DNA of 9,211 nt from Nocardioides sp. (GCA_029264225.1 JARICB010000155.1:1-9211); one strand, 5' to 3'. Shown: positions 1-7,173, counted from the first letter of the stretch. Numbers and translations are program-made. The notes: generated from the sequence alone by a model not told the origin.

Positions 1-661
1 CAGCCCTGCCCGTGGTTCGCACACTGCCCTGGACCCGCGAGAGTCGAAATACCCGCTCCGCTCCGCGGTTGACGTCGTAGCCCACGACATACCACCGACC
101 CGCCGACCGCACGACCCCCCAGGGTCGGAGCTGGCGTCGAGCGGGTTCCTCGCCGGGTCGCCGGTAGTCGAAGGAGACCACCCGGCGCCGCTGGGTCGCC
201 TCCCAGAAGGCGTCGAAGGTCGGTTCCTCGGCCCGCAGACTGGGCGGTACCAGGTCGAGCCTGCTGGTATCGACCTCCATGCCCTGGGCAGCGAGCTTGC
301 GCATGGCCTGGGTAGTGGCGCGCGCCAAGGTGTGCTGTTCCCAGGCCCGGGCCGCGATGCCGAGCACGGCGGCCTCGTCGGCCTCGAAGGTGATCTCCGG
401 CAGCGAGGACGTGTCGGGTGAGATGCGGTAGCCCTGCTCGTCCTCGAAGTAGTTGTCGAGCGAACCCACCTCGATCACGACACCGAGCTCGCGCAGGTCC
501 TCCTTGTCGCGCTCGAAGGCCTTCTCGAAGGCTTCATCGCGTGCCGCGCTGTCGCCGTACTCCCCGTAGAGGGCCCGCCGGATGTCCTGCTTGGCAGCAA
601 AACGGGTCTGGGCCAGCAGCATGATGTAGAGATTGAGCAGCCGTTCAGACTTCTCTGCCAT
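1..661 (-). CDS. pafB: PafB, WYL-domain transcriptional regulator (C-terminus cut by window edge)
   Basis: 220 residues are visible from an ATG at 661, and the frame runs open to the window edge. PafB proteins are usually about 320-330 aa, so roughly the last third is missing. Residues 1-80 form the helix-turn-helix-type N-terminus, with the family-typical start (MAEKSERLLNL) and a segment FERDKEDLRELG at 49-60. After an acidic linker (E94-E108), the WYL domain begins near residue 150, with VVSFDYRRPG (161-170), the signature region GRWYVVGYD (188-196) and RVFRLSRV (203-210). In mycobacteria PafB works with PafC as a heteromeric activator of the LexA-independent DNA damage response; that role is family knowledge and pafC would lie left of the window. 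The gene follows the FKBP gene by 30 bp in the same direction, with a GGCGGGAG-type ribosome site at 666-673, so it is most likely in the pafA operon. It lies next to pafA, as is usual, but is not itself required for pupylation. Confidence 0.93.
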   Translation of the reverse strand, partial: MAEKSERLLNLYIMLLAQTRFAAKQDIRRALYGEYGDSAARDEAFEKAFERDKEDLRELGVVIEVGSLDNYFEDEQGYRISPDTSSLPEITFEADEAAVLGIAARAWEQHTLARATTQAMRKLAAQGMEVDTSRLDLVPPSLRAEEPTFDAFWEATQRRRVVSFDYRRPGEEPARRQLRPWGVVRSAGRWYVVGYDVNRGAERVFRLSRVQGSVRTTGRA

Positions 662-691
662 GTTGCTCCCGCCTCGTCCGGCTAGCCCTGG

Positions 692-1630
692 TCAGGCCGT
701 GCCGAGGATGTCCACGACGAAGAACAGGGTGTCGGTGCCCTTGATGCCGGCGTCCTTCTGGCCTTCCTTACCGTAGCCATCGGCCGGGGGGATGGAGAGG
801 ATGACGCGCGAGCCGACGGTTTTGCCGACGAGCTCCTTGTCCCAGCCCTTGACGACGCGGCCGACCCCGATCGGGAAGGCGGCGGGCGACTTGCTGTAGC
901 TCTCGTCGAAGGGCGCCTTGGCGCCGTAGACCTGACCGAGGTAGTTGACGGCGATCGTCTGTCCCTTCTTGACGACATCACCCTCCCCCTTGATCAGCGT
1001 GGTGTCGAGCAGGTTCTTACTCGGCTTGTTGGCCGAGGCGAAGTCGAAGCCGGTGATCAGGCCGTCCTTCTCGATCAGACTGGGAGCCCACTTGGCCGGC
1101 TCGCGCTCTTCGCCCTGGGGCTCGGAAGCGACCTTGGAGAGCAGGTCGACCACGAACACGACGCTGTCCTTGTTGCCGATACCCAACTGGGGGTTTCCGG
1201 CCTCGCCGAAAGCGTCTTCCGCCGTTGCGACTACGAGCACGCGGGAACCGACGGTGTGGCCGTCGATGGCCTCGTTGAAGGGCTCGAGGAGCTCGCCGCT
1301 GAGCAGTTGCGGGGCCTTGGAGTCGTGGGTGCTGAACACCTTGTCCTCGCTGAAACCGTTACCGATCCAGATATGGGCGAAGACGGGGTCCCCGGTGGCG
1401 AGCTTCTCGCCCTTGCCCTCGACCAGGACCTCGGACTCCATGTCAGTGACCTCGACCTTGTCCTCGAACTTCACCGTCGGCGCTTTGCCGAGCTCGCCCG
1501 AGACGTTCACGGTGTCGCGCCCATCCGCCGAGTCGTCGTCGCCTCCGCACGCGGTCAGGCCGATCGTTGCGAGGAGGAGTACGCCCGAAGCTGCAGCGAG
1601 ACGGGTGCGGGCACGAGTGGGGCGAGACAC
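692..1630 (-). CDS. Tandem-domain FKBP-type peptidyl-prolyl cis-trans isomerase, lipoprotein
   Basis: 312 aa with a GTG start (complement of 1628-1630). The N-terminus is a lipoprotein signal: Arg-rich residues 3-10, a hydrophobic stretch at 16-25, and a lipobox LTAC with Cys28, followed by GGDDDS. The mature protein is therefore predicted to be anchored on the outer face of the membrane. Two FKBP domains follow. The C-terminal one (about 205-312) keeps the FKBP12 active-site positions: Y230, F241-D242, F252, V259-V260, W263, Y286 (DGYG) and F304. The N-terminal one (about 65-166) has the fold pattern (TVGSRVLVV, VVFVVDLL) but lost key residues: W88 for Tyr, S101 for Asp, F118 for Trp and F141 for Tyr. 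It is probably a non-catalytic copy. The gene lies 78 bp after pafA and 30 bp before pafB. Possible roles are folding of secreted proteins; a link to the cytoplasmic proteasome is not shown by the sequence. Confidence 0.93.
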   Translation of the reverse strand: MSRPTRARTRLAAASGVLLLATIGLTACGGDDDSADGRDTVNVSGELGKAPTVKFEDKVEVTDMESEVLVEGKGEKLATGDPVFAHIWIGNGFSEDKVFSTHDSKAPQLLSGELLEPFNEAIDGHTVGSRVLVVATAEDAFGEAGNPQLGIGNKDSVVFVVDLLSKVASEPQGEEREPAKWAPSLIEKDGLITGFDFASANKPSKNLLDTTLIKGEGDVVKKGQTIAVNYLGQVYGAKAPFDESYSKSPAAFPIGVGRVVKGWDKELVGKTVGSRVILSIPPADGYGKEGQKDAGIKGTDTLFFVVDILGTA

Positions 1631-1637
1631 GATGAGG

Positions 1638-1643
1638 TCACCT
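1638..1643 (-). promoter_or_regulatory. Ribosome binding site of the FKBP gene
   Basis: AGGTGA on the minus strand, 7 nt before the GTG at 1630. It supports this non-ATG start. An upstream ATG at about 1678-1676 is quickly closed by a stop codon. Another weak signal, TATGGT at 1673-1678 (minus), could be an internal -10 box, but no matching -35 is visible. Confidence 0.6.
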
Positions 1644-1708
1644 AACAGGTAGAAGAGCAGGAGTGCGCGGTCACCATATCGGGCAGACCTGAGGTGCGGC
1701 TTAACGAC

Positions 1709-3070
1709 TCACATACCGTCGATGAGTCGCTGCACCCGCTCGTCGTGAGCCTTGAACGGGTCCTTGCACAGCACGGTGCGCTGCGCCTGGTCGTTGAGCT
1801 TGAGGTGCACCCAGTCCACCGTGAAGTCGCGGCGCTTCTCCTGGGCCTGGCGGATGAAGTCACCGCGGAGACGGGCCCGGGTGTGCTGCGGCGGCACGCT
1901 CTTGGCCTCGAAGATCTTCAGGTCGTTGGTCACCCGAGCAACGGCGCCGCGCTTCTCCAGCAGGTAGTAGAGACCGCGTTGACGGTTGATGTCGTGGTAG
2001 GCGAGATCGAGTTGCGCGATCCGCGGGTGGCTCATTTGCAGGTCGTTCTTGGCGCGGTATCGATCGATCAACTTCCACTTGATGACCCAGTCGATCTCCC
2101 GATCGACGAGGCCGAGGTCGTCGGACTCGATGGCTTTGAGGCCGCGCTCCCACAGATCCAACGCCTGTTCGATGAGCGGCGTGGAGATCTGCCGGCGGTC
2201 GACGAAGTCGCGGGCCTTGCCCAGATACTCGGCCTGGATGTCCAGCGCACTGGCCTCGCGACCATTGGCGAGGCGGACCTTACGACGTCCGGTGACGTCG
2301 TGGGAGATCTCCCGGATGGCCCGGATCGGGTTCTCCATCGTGAGGTCGCGCATCACCACGCCCTCCTCGATCATGCGTAGCACCAGGTCGCACGAGGCGA
2401 CCTTGAGCATCGTGGTCGTCTCGCTCATGTTGGAGTCGCCGACGATCACGTGCAGCCGGCGGTACTTCTCCGCGTCGGCGTGCGGCTCGTCACGCGTGTT
2501 GATGATCGGCCGACTCCGAGTGGTGGCACTGGAGACGCCCTCCCAGATGTGCTCGGCGCGTTGTGAGACGGCGTACGACGCCCCACGCGGTGTCTGCGTG
2601 ACCTTGCCGGCGCCGACGATGATCTGACGGGTCACCAGGAACGGGATCAGGACGTCGGCCAACTGGCTGAACTCGCCCTCGCGGCCCACCAGGTAGTTCT
2701 CGTGGCAGCCGTAGGAGTTTCCGGCGGAGTCCGTGTTGTTCTTGAACAGGTAGATGTCGCCAGCGATGCCCTCATCCCTGAGGCGCTGCTCGGCATCGAG
2801 CATCAGCCCCTCCAAGATGCGTTCCCCGGCCTTGTCGTGCGTCACGAGCTCGACGATGTCGTCGCACTCCGGTGTCGCATACTCCGGGTGGCTGCCGACG
2901 TCGAGGTAGAGCCGGGCCCCGTTACGCAGGAAGACGTTGCTCGAACGCCCCCAGCTGACCACCTTGCGGAAGAGGTAGCGCGCGACCTCGTCCGGACTGA
3001 GCCGACGCTGACCGTCAGAGGTGCACGTGACGCCGTACTCGTTCTCGATACCGAAGATGCGTCGGTCCAT
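1709..3070 (-). CDS. pafA: Pup--protein ligase (proteasome accessory factor A)
   Basis: 453 aa, the normal family length (about 450-480). PafA is a carboxylate-amine ligase of the glutamine-synthetase-like fold. It uses ATP to phosphorylate the gamma-carboxyl of the C-terminal Glu of Pup and forms an isopeptide bond with a substrate lysine. The start [13 protein letters not shown] carries the Mg/ATP-binding Glu9. [19 protein letters not shown] contains Asp57, the equivalent of the catalytic aspartate. Other hallmarks are [19 protein letters not shown] (about 108-126), the [19 protein letters not shown] segment and a C-terminal domain (about 400-453) with [20 protein letters not shown]. PafA lacks the inserted loop found in Dop, which separates the two paralogues. 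The gene is divergent from the Nudix gene (75 bp) and heads pafA-FKBP-pafB. The ATG is preceded by a TAnnnT box at a leaderless spacing; an overlapping AGGG could also act as a weak ribosome site. Confidence 0.98.
   Translation of the reverse strand: MDRRIFGIENEYGVTCTSDGQRRLSPDEVARYLFRKVVSWGRSSNVFLRNGARLYLDVGSHPEYATPECDDIVELVTHDKAGERILEGLMLDAEQRLRDEGIAGDIYLFKNNTDSAGNSYGCHENYLVGREGEFSQLADVLIPFLVTRQIIVGAGKVTQTPRGASYAVSQRAEHIWEGVSSATTRSRPIINTRDEPHADAEKYRRLHVIVGDSNMSETTTMLKVASCDLVLRMIEEGVVMRDLTMENPIRAIREISHDVTGRRKVRLANGREASALDIQAEYLGKARDFVDRRQISTPLIEQALDLWERGLKAIESDDLGLVDREIDWVIKWKLIDRYRAKNDLQMSHPRIAQLDLAYHDINRQRGLYYLLEKRGAVARVTNDLKIFEAKSVPPQHTRARLRGDFIRQAQEKRRDFTVDWVHLKLNDQAQRTVLCKDPFKAHDERVQRLIDGM
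2475..2506 (-). repeat. 32-bp exact direct repeat, pafA copy (partner at 6470-6501)
   Basis: These 32 bases are identical to positions 6470-6501 in dop, in the same orientation about 4.0 kb away. Both encode the shared core [11 protein letters not shown], so the repeat is paralogue homology conserved at nucleotide level, not a mobile element. Flanking positions also match with a few differences. Confidence 0.85.
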
Positions 3071-3076
3071 GTCATC

Positions 3077-3082
3077 ACCCTA
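3077..3082 (-). promoter_or_regulatory. Predicted -10 box of pafA (leaderless)
   Basis: TAGGGT on the minus strand, ending 6 nt before the ATG at 3070, so a start point at the A of the ATG is expected. No convincing -35 is visible at 17-18 nt further upstream. The same AGGG could serve as a weak Shine-Dalgarno if transcription starts further up. Confidence 0.6.
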
Positions 3083-3133
3083 GTTCGAGGACCGGCACAT
3101 CACCCGCGACCGGCCGGGGGGCCGGGTGCCATC

Positions 3134-3139
3134 TAGCCT
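3134..3139 (+). promoter_or_regulatory. Predicted -10 box of the Nudix gene (leaderless)
   Basis: TAGCCT ending 6 nt before the ATG at 3146. No Shine-Dalgarno sequence lies between them and no clear -35 is seen. The region between this box and the pafA box (3083-3133) is very GC-rich, including a run of seven G at 3116-3122 and CGGCCGGGGG nearby. Confidence 0.6.
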
Positions 3140-3145
3140 CGCGTC

Positions 3146-3577
3146 ATGGATTTCCGTGACTACGACACCCGACTGGCGGCGTACGCCGTCGTGATCGATG
3201 ATCAGGACCGCGTGCTGCTCGCACTCTGGAACGAAGGCCCTACCCCACAGTGGACGATGCCCGGCGGTGGCGTCGAGTTCGAAGAGACGGCTGCCGAGGG
3301 AGCGGTACGCGAGCTGGTCGAGGAGACCGGCTACGACGTGGAGCTGACGGGACTGCTCGGGGTGGACAGCCACCTCTCGACCGGCCGGCTCGACGGCTCG
3401 GGTCGCCCGCTGAAGTCCGTCCGGGTCGTCTACTCGGCGCGTGTGATCGGTGGGACCCTGCGTCCCGAGGTCGATGGGACGACCGATGAGGCTCGGTGGA
3501 TCCCGCTGACCGACGTGGATTCGCTTCCCCGGGTAGGTCTGGTCGACATCGCACTGGGGATGTGGCGCCAGCAGTGA
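3146..3577 (+). CDS. Nudix hydrolase
   Basis: 143 aa, the size of a single-domain Nudix enzyme. The Nudix box GX5EX7REUXEEXGU is complete: G41, E47, R55-E56, L57, E59-E60, G62 and Y63. The enzyme should therefore hydrolyse a nucleoside diphosphate linked to another moiety, using Mg or Mn bound by the box glutamates. The substrate cannot be read from the sequence. The N-terminal strand (RLAAYAVVIDDQDRVLLAL, about 9-27) and WTMPGGGVEFEE are typical of the fold, and no fused domain is present. The gene stands opposite to the proteasome genes, divergent from pafA by 75 bp and convergent with prcA. The ATG at 3146 is set by a TAnnnT box at leaderless spacing. Whether it has any role in the Pup pathway is unknown; a house-cleaning function is equally likely. 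Confidence 0.93.
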   Translation: MDFRDYDTRLAAYAVVIDDQDRVLLALWNEGPTPQWTMPGGGVEFEETAAEGAVRELVEETGYDVELTGLLGVDSHLSTGRLDGSGRPLKSVRVVYSARVIGGTLRPEVDGTTDEARWIPLTDVDSLPRVGLVDIALGMWRQQ

Positions 3578-3589
3578 CCCAACTCGGCT

Positions 3590-3683
3590 GTTGCTTCCCC
3601 ATGCTGAGTAGGGAAACCGTCACTGTGCACACCGTCGACGCCGTGCAGAGTGACGACTTCCCCACTTAACATGGTGAAGCAAC
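3590..3683. repeat. 94-nt imperfect palindrome between convergent Nudix and prcA genes
   Basis: Two 41-nt arms flank a 12-nt centre. The arms align without gaps: outer 14 nt GTTGCTTCCCCATG (3590-3603) against CATGGTGAAGCAAC (3670-3683), 13/14; then a loose 7-nt block; GGGAA/TTCCC (3611-3615, 3658-3662) exact; and GTCACTGTGCAC/GTGCAGAGTGAC (3619-3630, 3643-3654), 11/12. The centre holds CGTCGACG, itself palindromic (3633-3640). About 38 of 47 possible pairs are Watson-Crick. There is no ORF and no T-run. It could be a bidirectional terminator or processing hairpin, or a MITE-like element. No target-site duplication is obvious at its edges. Confidence 0.8.
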
Positions 3684-3700
3684 CGCAAGTGGATGCGGTT
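3681..3700. repeat. Small hairpin beside the palindrome
   Basis: AACCGCA (3681-3687), loop AGTGGA, TGCGGTT (3694-3700): a perfect 7-bp stem that overlaps the last 3 nt of the large palindrome. No T-run follows on either strand, so it is at best a weak terminator for prcA or the Nudix gene. Confidence 0.5.
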
Positions 3701-3723
3701 CGGCACTCACACAGGAGCCGGAC

Positions 3724-4539
3724 TCAGGCGGGGGCGGACCCCTCGGGTGGCGCGAGGGGCGGCTCTGTGGTGACCGGATTCTCCAGGGTCGGTACGCCGC
3801 CACTCAACTGATCGGCCGGCGACGTCTCCGGCTCCTCGGGACCACGGTCTCCGAGCAGTTGACCAAGACGCGACTCCCCCATCCGCACGAATTTGCGGGG
3901 CTGGTCGCGGGTCCGGTCAAGCACCGCGACCTCCAGTTCATCGACCGGGACCACCCGGTCGCCGGCAGCGGTGTTGCCCAGCGCCGCCACGGCCAGGTGC
4001 AGCGCGGCGTCGAGGTCGAGACCGGCGGTGTAGTGCTCCTTGAGGTAGCCACCCGTCGACTCGGCGCTGCCGCCCATCACGGCGAAACCGTGCTCGTCGG
4101 CGACCTGTCCGTCGTAGGTGAGCCGGTAGAGCTGGTCATCTGCTGCCGACTCGCCGACCTCGGCGACCAGGATCTCGACCTCGTAGGGCTTTTCGGCCCC
4201 GCTGGAGAAGATGGTGCCCAGGGTCTGGGCATACGCGTTGGCCAGACCACGCCCGGTCACGTCGCGCCGGTCGTAGGCGTAACCGCGCATGTCGGCCAGT
4301 CGGACGCCGGCGATACGCAGGTTCTCGAACTCGTTGTAGCGCCCGACTGCGGCGAACGCGATCCGGTCGTAGATCTCCGAGACCTTGTGCAGGGCCTGGG
4401 ACGAGTTCTCGGCGACGAACAGGATGCCGTCGGCGAACTGGATCGCGGCGACGGAGCGACCGCGCGCGATGCCCTTACGGGCGAAGTCGGCACGGTCCTT
4501 CATCATCTGCTCGGGGGAAACGTAGAACGGAGTGCTCAT
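3724..4539 (-). CDS. prcA: 20S proteasome alpha subunit
   Basis: 271 aa from the ATG at 4539. Fourteen PrcA subunits form the two outer heptameric rings of the core particle, and their N-termini form the gate that ARC/Mpa opens. The start [20 protein letters not shown] matches the actinobacterial PrcA N-terminus, which fixes this start; an upstream in-frame ATG at 4767 would add 76 Arg/Pro-rich residues lying wholly inside prcB and is not believed. Further hallmarks are [13 protein letters not shown] (about 21-33), [33 protein letters not shown] and VAEVGES. No catalytic N-terminal Thr is present, as expected. The C-terminus (about 225-271) is an acidic Pro-rich tail, variable in the family. 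It follows prcB by 11 bp with a GAGAGGA ribosome site at 4546-4552 that overlaps the prcB stop, so the two are co-translated. Transcription ends toward the palindrome at 3590-3683. Confidence 0.97.
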   Translation of the reverse strand: MSTPFYVSPEQMMKDRADFARKGIARGRSVAAIQFADGILFVAENSSQALHKVSEIYDRIAFAAVGRYNEFENLRIAGVRLADMRGYAYDRRDVTGRGLANAYAQTLGTIFSSGAEKPYEVEILVAEVGESAADDQLYRLTYDGQVADEHGFAVMGGSAESTGGYLKEHYTAGLDLDAALHLAVAALGNTAAGDRVVPVDELEVAVLDRTRDQPRKFVRMGESRLGQLLGDRGPEEPETSPADQLSGGVPTLENPVTTEPPLAPPEGSAPA

Positions 4540-4545
4540 GGGCTG

Positions 4546-4552
4546 TCCTCTC
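4546..4552 (-). promoter_or_regulatory. Ribosome binding site of prcA
   Basis: GAGAGGA on the minus strand, 6 nt before the ATG at 4539 and overlapping the prcB stop codon. It decides the prcA start in favour of 4539 and suggests translational coupling to prcB, which would help give equal amounts of the two subunits. Confidence 0.75.
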
Positions 4553-5381
4553 AGGTCAGGGCCGCGGCCGGGCCGTCGGGACGTTGCATTCGGGCACCGA
4601 TGACGCGGTCGGCAATCTCGGCCACTTCGCTGTCGGGGAACCGGCGGCCGCCCTCGGCGGTGATGACGTGGACCACTGGGAAGATCCGCCGGGTCAGGTC
4701 CGGCCCGCCCGTCGCGGAGTCGTCGTCGGCGGCGTCGTAGAGCGCCTGGAGGATCGCGGTGACGCACTGCTCGGCGGTGAGGTCTTCGCGGTAGAGCTTC
4801 TTCAGTGCGCCGCGGGCGAAGAGCGAACCGGAGCCGACGCTGTGGAAGGCCGTCTCCTCATAACGTCCACCGGTGACGTCATAGCTGAAGATGCGGCCCT
4901 GGTGGGCGGCGGTGTCGAAGCCGGCGAACAACGGCACCACCGACAAACCCTGCATGGCCAGTCCGAGGTTGGCGCGAATCAGGGCGGCCAGGCGGTTGGC
5001 CTTGCCGTCCATCGACAGCGTGGTGCCCTCGATCTTCTCGTAGTGCTCGAGCTCGGTCTGGAAGAGCCGCACCATCTCCACCGCGAGACCGGCAGTGCCG
5101 GCGATGCCAACGACCGAGAACTCGTCGGCCGGGAACACCTTCTCGATGTCGCGTTGGGCGATGATGTTGCCCATCGTGGCGCGGCGATCCCCGGCCATCA
5201 CCACGCCGCCGGGGAACGTCGCCGCAACGATCGTGGTGGCGTGCGGGGCGAGATCTCCCGCCGGGCCGGGTGGTACGGCGCGACGCGAGGGCAGTAGATC
5301 AGGCGCCTGTTGGGACAGGAATTCGCTGAACGACGACGTTCCCGGCCTCAGGTAGGCAGCAGGCAGACGGGGGTCGCTCAC
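4551..5381 (-). CDS. prcB: 20S proteasome beta subunit (catalytic), with propeptide
   Basis: 276 aa with a GTG start at 5381. PrcB forms the two inner rings and is an N-terminal-nucleophile threonine protease. Residues 1-48 are the propeptide. Cleavage before the first Thr of HATTIVAA leaves Thr49 as the catalytic Thr1. Counting from it, Asp17 ([10 protein letters not shown]) and Lys33 (RDIEKVF) are in place, and VGSGS supplies the active-site Ser region. [15 protein letters not shown] near the C-terminus is strongly conserved in actinobacteria. The GTG abuts the pup stop codon with no gap (TAGGTG), and an AAGGG at 5392-5396 inside the end of pup, about 10 nt upstream, is the likely ribosome site. 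Expression thus depends on the pup transcript and probably on pup translation. Confidence 0.97.
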   Translation of the reverse strand: MSDPRLPAAYLRPGTSSFSEFLSQQAPDLLPSRRAVPPGPAGDLAPHATTIVAATFPGGVVMAGDRRATMGNIIAQRDIEKVFPADEFSVVGIAGTAGLAVEMVRLFQTELEHYEKIEGTTLSMDGKANRLAALIRANLGLAMQGLSVVPLFAGFDTAAHQGRIFSYDVTGGRYEETAFHSVGSGSLFARGALKKLYREDLTAEQCVTAILQALYDAADDDSATGGPDLTRRIFPVVHVITAEGGRRFPDSEVAEIADRVIGARMQRPDGPAAALT

Positions 5382-5591
5382 CTACTGTCCGCCCTTCTGG
5401 ATGAACGACTTCACGAAGTCTTCGGCGTTGGTCTCGAGCACGTCATCGATCTCGTCGAGGATGGCGTCGACATCCTCGTCGATCACCTCCTTGCGCTCGG
5501 CCACCTCCGCCGACGAATCGCTGGCCACGACCTCTTCGCTCGCGGCCTCGTCCTGCGTGGACTTGCGGGGTTGCTTGTGTTCCTGAGCCAT
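5382..5591 (-). CDS. pup: Prokaryotic ubiquitin-like protein Pup
   Basis: 69 aa, close to the usual 60-70. Pup is an intrinsically disordered tag joined through its C-terminus to lysines of proteins destined for the proteasome. The N-terminal third (MAQEHKQPRKSTQDEA) is the polar part that threads into the ATPase. Residues about 35-60 (EVIDEDVDAILDEIDDVLE) are the acidic segment that becomes helical on the ARC/Mpa coiled coil and in the PafA/Dop groove. The end is FIQKGGQ, that is Gly-Gly-Gln, so Dop must deamidate Gln69 before ligation. The ATG at 5591 has a TAGGGT box 6 nt upstream, which predicts its own leaderless promoter in the 67-bp gap after dop. The stop codon touches the prcB start. 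Confidence 0.98.
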   Translation of the reverse strand: MAQEHKQPRKSTQDEAASEEVVASDSSAEVAERKEVIDEDVDAILDEIDDVLETNAEDFVKSFIQKGGQ

Positions 5592-5597
5592 ACATCG

Positions 5598-5603
5598 ACC
5601 CTA
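5598..5603 (-). promoter_or_regulatory. Predicted -10 box of pup-prcB-prcA (leaderless)
   Basis: TAGGGT on the minus strand, ending 6 nt before the pup ATG at 5591. It sits in the dop-pup gap. No good -35 is seen at normal distance. Its AGGG could also be read as a ribosome site if the transcript comes from dop, so the element may serve both uses. Confidence 0.6.
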
Positions 5604-5658
5604 TAGCCCGAGCCCCACAAATCCTGGAGCATCCGGGCCGCAGACCCGGCTGCCTGGC

Positions 5659-7170
5659 TCAGTGGGCAGTCAACCGGTTGAGCAGATCCAGGGCGGTATC
5701 GCACGCATCGAGCAGCTCGCCGACCTGCGCCTTGCTCCCGCGCAGCGGATCGATGGTCGGGACCCGCTGCAGGGGCTCCCGGCCGGGCAGGTCGAAGATG
5801 ACCGAGTCCCACGAGGCCGCGGCCACGTGATCGGCGTACTTCTCCAGGCAGCGGCCACGAAAATAGGCGCGGGTGTCCTCCGGCGGGTCGTGCATGGCCA
5901 GTTCGACCGAGGTGTCGTCGAGCAGGCGCTCGATCCGACCGGCCGCCACCAACTTGGCGTAGAGCCCCTTCTCGGGGCGGATGTCGGCATATTGCAGGTC
6001 GATCAGGTGCAGCTTCGGGGCGCTCCAGTCGAGCCCGTCGCGCTCGCGATATTGATTGAGCAGATGCAGCTTCGCCACCCAGTCGAGTTCGTTGGCGCAC
6101 AGCATCGGGTCCCGCTCGAGCCGGGTCAGTACCGACTCCCAGCGCTCCAACACATCGAGGGTCTGTGGGTCTGCGTCGTCGCCGAGCCGTTCGGCGACAT
6201 ATTTGCGCGAAAGCTCGAGATATTCCAGCTGGAGCTCGACGGCGGTGATGGTGCGGCCGTCGTGGCGAGTCAGCAGGTGCGTCAGCGTCGGGTCGTGGGA
6301 CACCGCGCGGAGCGAGTTGACCGGCGCACTGATGGCGAAGTCGTTGGTGATGAAGCGATCCTCGATCATCGCCAGCACGAGCGAGGTGGTGCCGACCTTG
6401 AGGTAGGTCGAGACTTCCGACAGGTTGGCGTCGCCGATGATCACGTGCAGTCGTCGATACTTCTCCGGATCGGCGTGCGGCTCGTCACGCGTGTTGATGA
6501 TGGGCCGCTTGAGCGTGGTCTCCAGCCCTACCTCGACCTCGAAGTAGTCGGCTCGCTGGCTGATCTGGAAGCCGTCGTCGCGCCCGTCCTGGCCAAGACC
6601 CACTCGACCCGCGCCGCAGACGACCTGGCGGCTCACGAAGAACGGGATCAGGTGCCGCACGATCTCTGCGAAGGGGGTCGAGCGTCGCATCAGGTAGTTC
6701 TCATGCGCGCCGTAGGAGGCGCCCTTGTTGTCGGTGTTGTTCTTGTAGAGCAGGATCGGGGCCTGGCCCGGGGTCTGCGCTGCGAGCCGCTGCGCGTCGA
6801 GCATGATCTGCTCCCCCGCCTTCTCCCACCTGACGACGTCGAGCGGCGAGGTGACCTCCGGGGTGGCGTACTCCGGGTGTGCGTGGTCGACGTACAACCG
6901 AGCACCGTTGGTCAAGATCACGTTGGCCAGACCGAGGTCCTCGTCGGTCAGCTGACTGGGATCGGCGACCTGGCGGGCCATGTCGAACCCCCGGGCATCA
7001 CGCAGCGGAGTCTCCTCCTCGAAGTCCCAGCGCGCCCGGCGGGCCCTGAGCGTGGAGGACGCGTAGGCGTTGACGACCTGCGATGAGGCGACCATCGGGT
7101 TGGCACGAGGTATGCCCTGGACCGAGATCCCGTATTCGACCTCGGTGCCCATCACCCGTCGTACGCTCAT
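5659..7170 (-). CDS. dop: Deamidase/depupylase of Pup
   Basis: 503 aa, the normal Dop length. Dop deamidates the C-terminal Gln of Pup to Glu and removes Pup from tagged proteins. It is a paralogue of PafA with the same fold. MSVRRVMGTEVEYGIS carries the metal/ATP-binding Glu10. [18 protein letters not shown] contains Asp95, the nucleophile/catalytic aspartate position. Between them, residues about 40-80 form the insertion known as the Dop loop (RRARWDFEEETPLRDARGFD), absent from PafA, which settles the identity. LLYKNNTDNKGASYGAHENY and the [11 protein letters not shown] core are shared with PafA. The C-terminus ends in DTALDLLNRLTAH. The ATG at 7170 lies only 3 bp from the ATG of the divergent methyltransferase gene, so its promoter must lie within that gene. 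Pup follows after 67 bp, and read-through into pup is plausible. Confidence 0.98.
   Translation of the reverse strand: MSVRRVMGTEVEYGISVQGIPRANPMVASSQVVNAYASSTLRARRARWDFEEETPLRDARGFDMARQVADPSQLTDEDLGLANVILTNGARLYVDHAHPEYATPEVTSPLDVVRWEKAGEQIMLDAQRLAAQTPGQAPILLYKNNTDNKGASYGAHENYLMRRSTPFAEIVRHLIPFFVSRQVVCGAGRVGLGQDGRDDGFQISQRADYFEVEVGLETTLKRPIINTRDEPHADPEKYRRLHVIIGDANLSEVSTYLKVGTTSLVLAMIEDRFITNDFAISAPVNSLRAVSHDPTLTHLLTRHDGRTITAVELQLEYLELSRKYVAERLGDDADPQTLDVLERWESVLTRLERDPMLCANELDWVAKLHLLNQYRERDGLDWSAPKLHLIDLQYADIRPEKGLYAKLVAAGRIERLLDDTSVELAMHDPPEDTRAYFRGRCLEKYADHVAAASWDSVIFDLPGREPLQRVPTIDPLRGSKAQVGELLDACDTALDLLNRLTAH
6470..6501 (-). repeat. 32-bp exact direct repeat, dop copy (partner at 2475-2506)
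   Basis: Identical over 32 bases to the pafA copy and in the same orientation. It encodes the same [11 protein letters not shown] core. Recombination between the two would delete pup, prcB, prcA and the Nudix gene and fuse dop to pafA; there is no sign that this has happened here. Confidence 0.85.
7162..7167 (+). promoter_or_regulatory. Predicted -10 box of the methyltransferase gene, inside dop
   Basis: TACGCT ending 6 nt before the ATG at 7174. On the other strand these bases are dop codons 2-3 (AGC GTA). No Shine-Dalgarno lies between box and start, and no clear -35 is present upstream inside dop. Confidence 0.6.
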
Positions 7171-7173
7171 GTC

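Noticed and set aside
418..624. 68-aa plus-strand ORF opposite pafB
   Set aside because: Arg/Pro-rich shadow frame of pafB without any motif.
3681..3700. Intrinsic terminator for prcA
   Set aside because: The 7-bp stem has no following T-run on either strand, so it is kept only as a hairpin.
3859..4740. Long plus-strand open frames over prcA, prcB and pafA (also 1694-2380 and 4584-5297)
   Set aside because: All lie fully opposite to well-identified genes, show no family motifs and have no promoter or ribosome site.
3724..4767. A 347-aa version of prcA starting at 4767
   Set aside because: The extra 76 residues are Arg/Pro-rich and come from the shifted frame of prcB. The known PrcA N-terminus starts at 4539 and has a good ribosome site.
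5662..7086. 474-aa open frame antisense to dop
   Set aside because: It is a mirror of dop codon use in GC-rich DNA, with no recognisable domain, and dop is certain.
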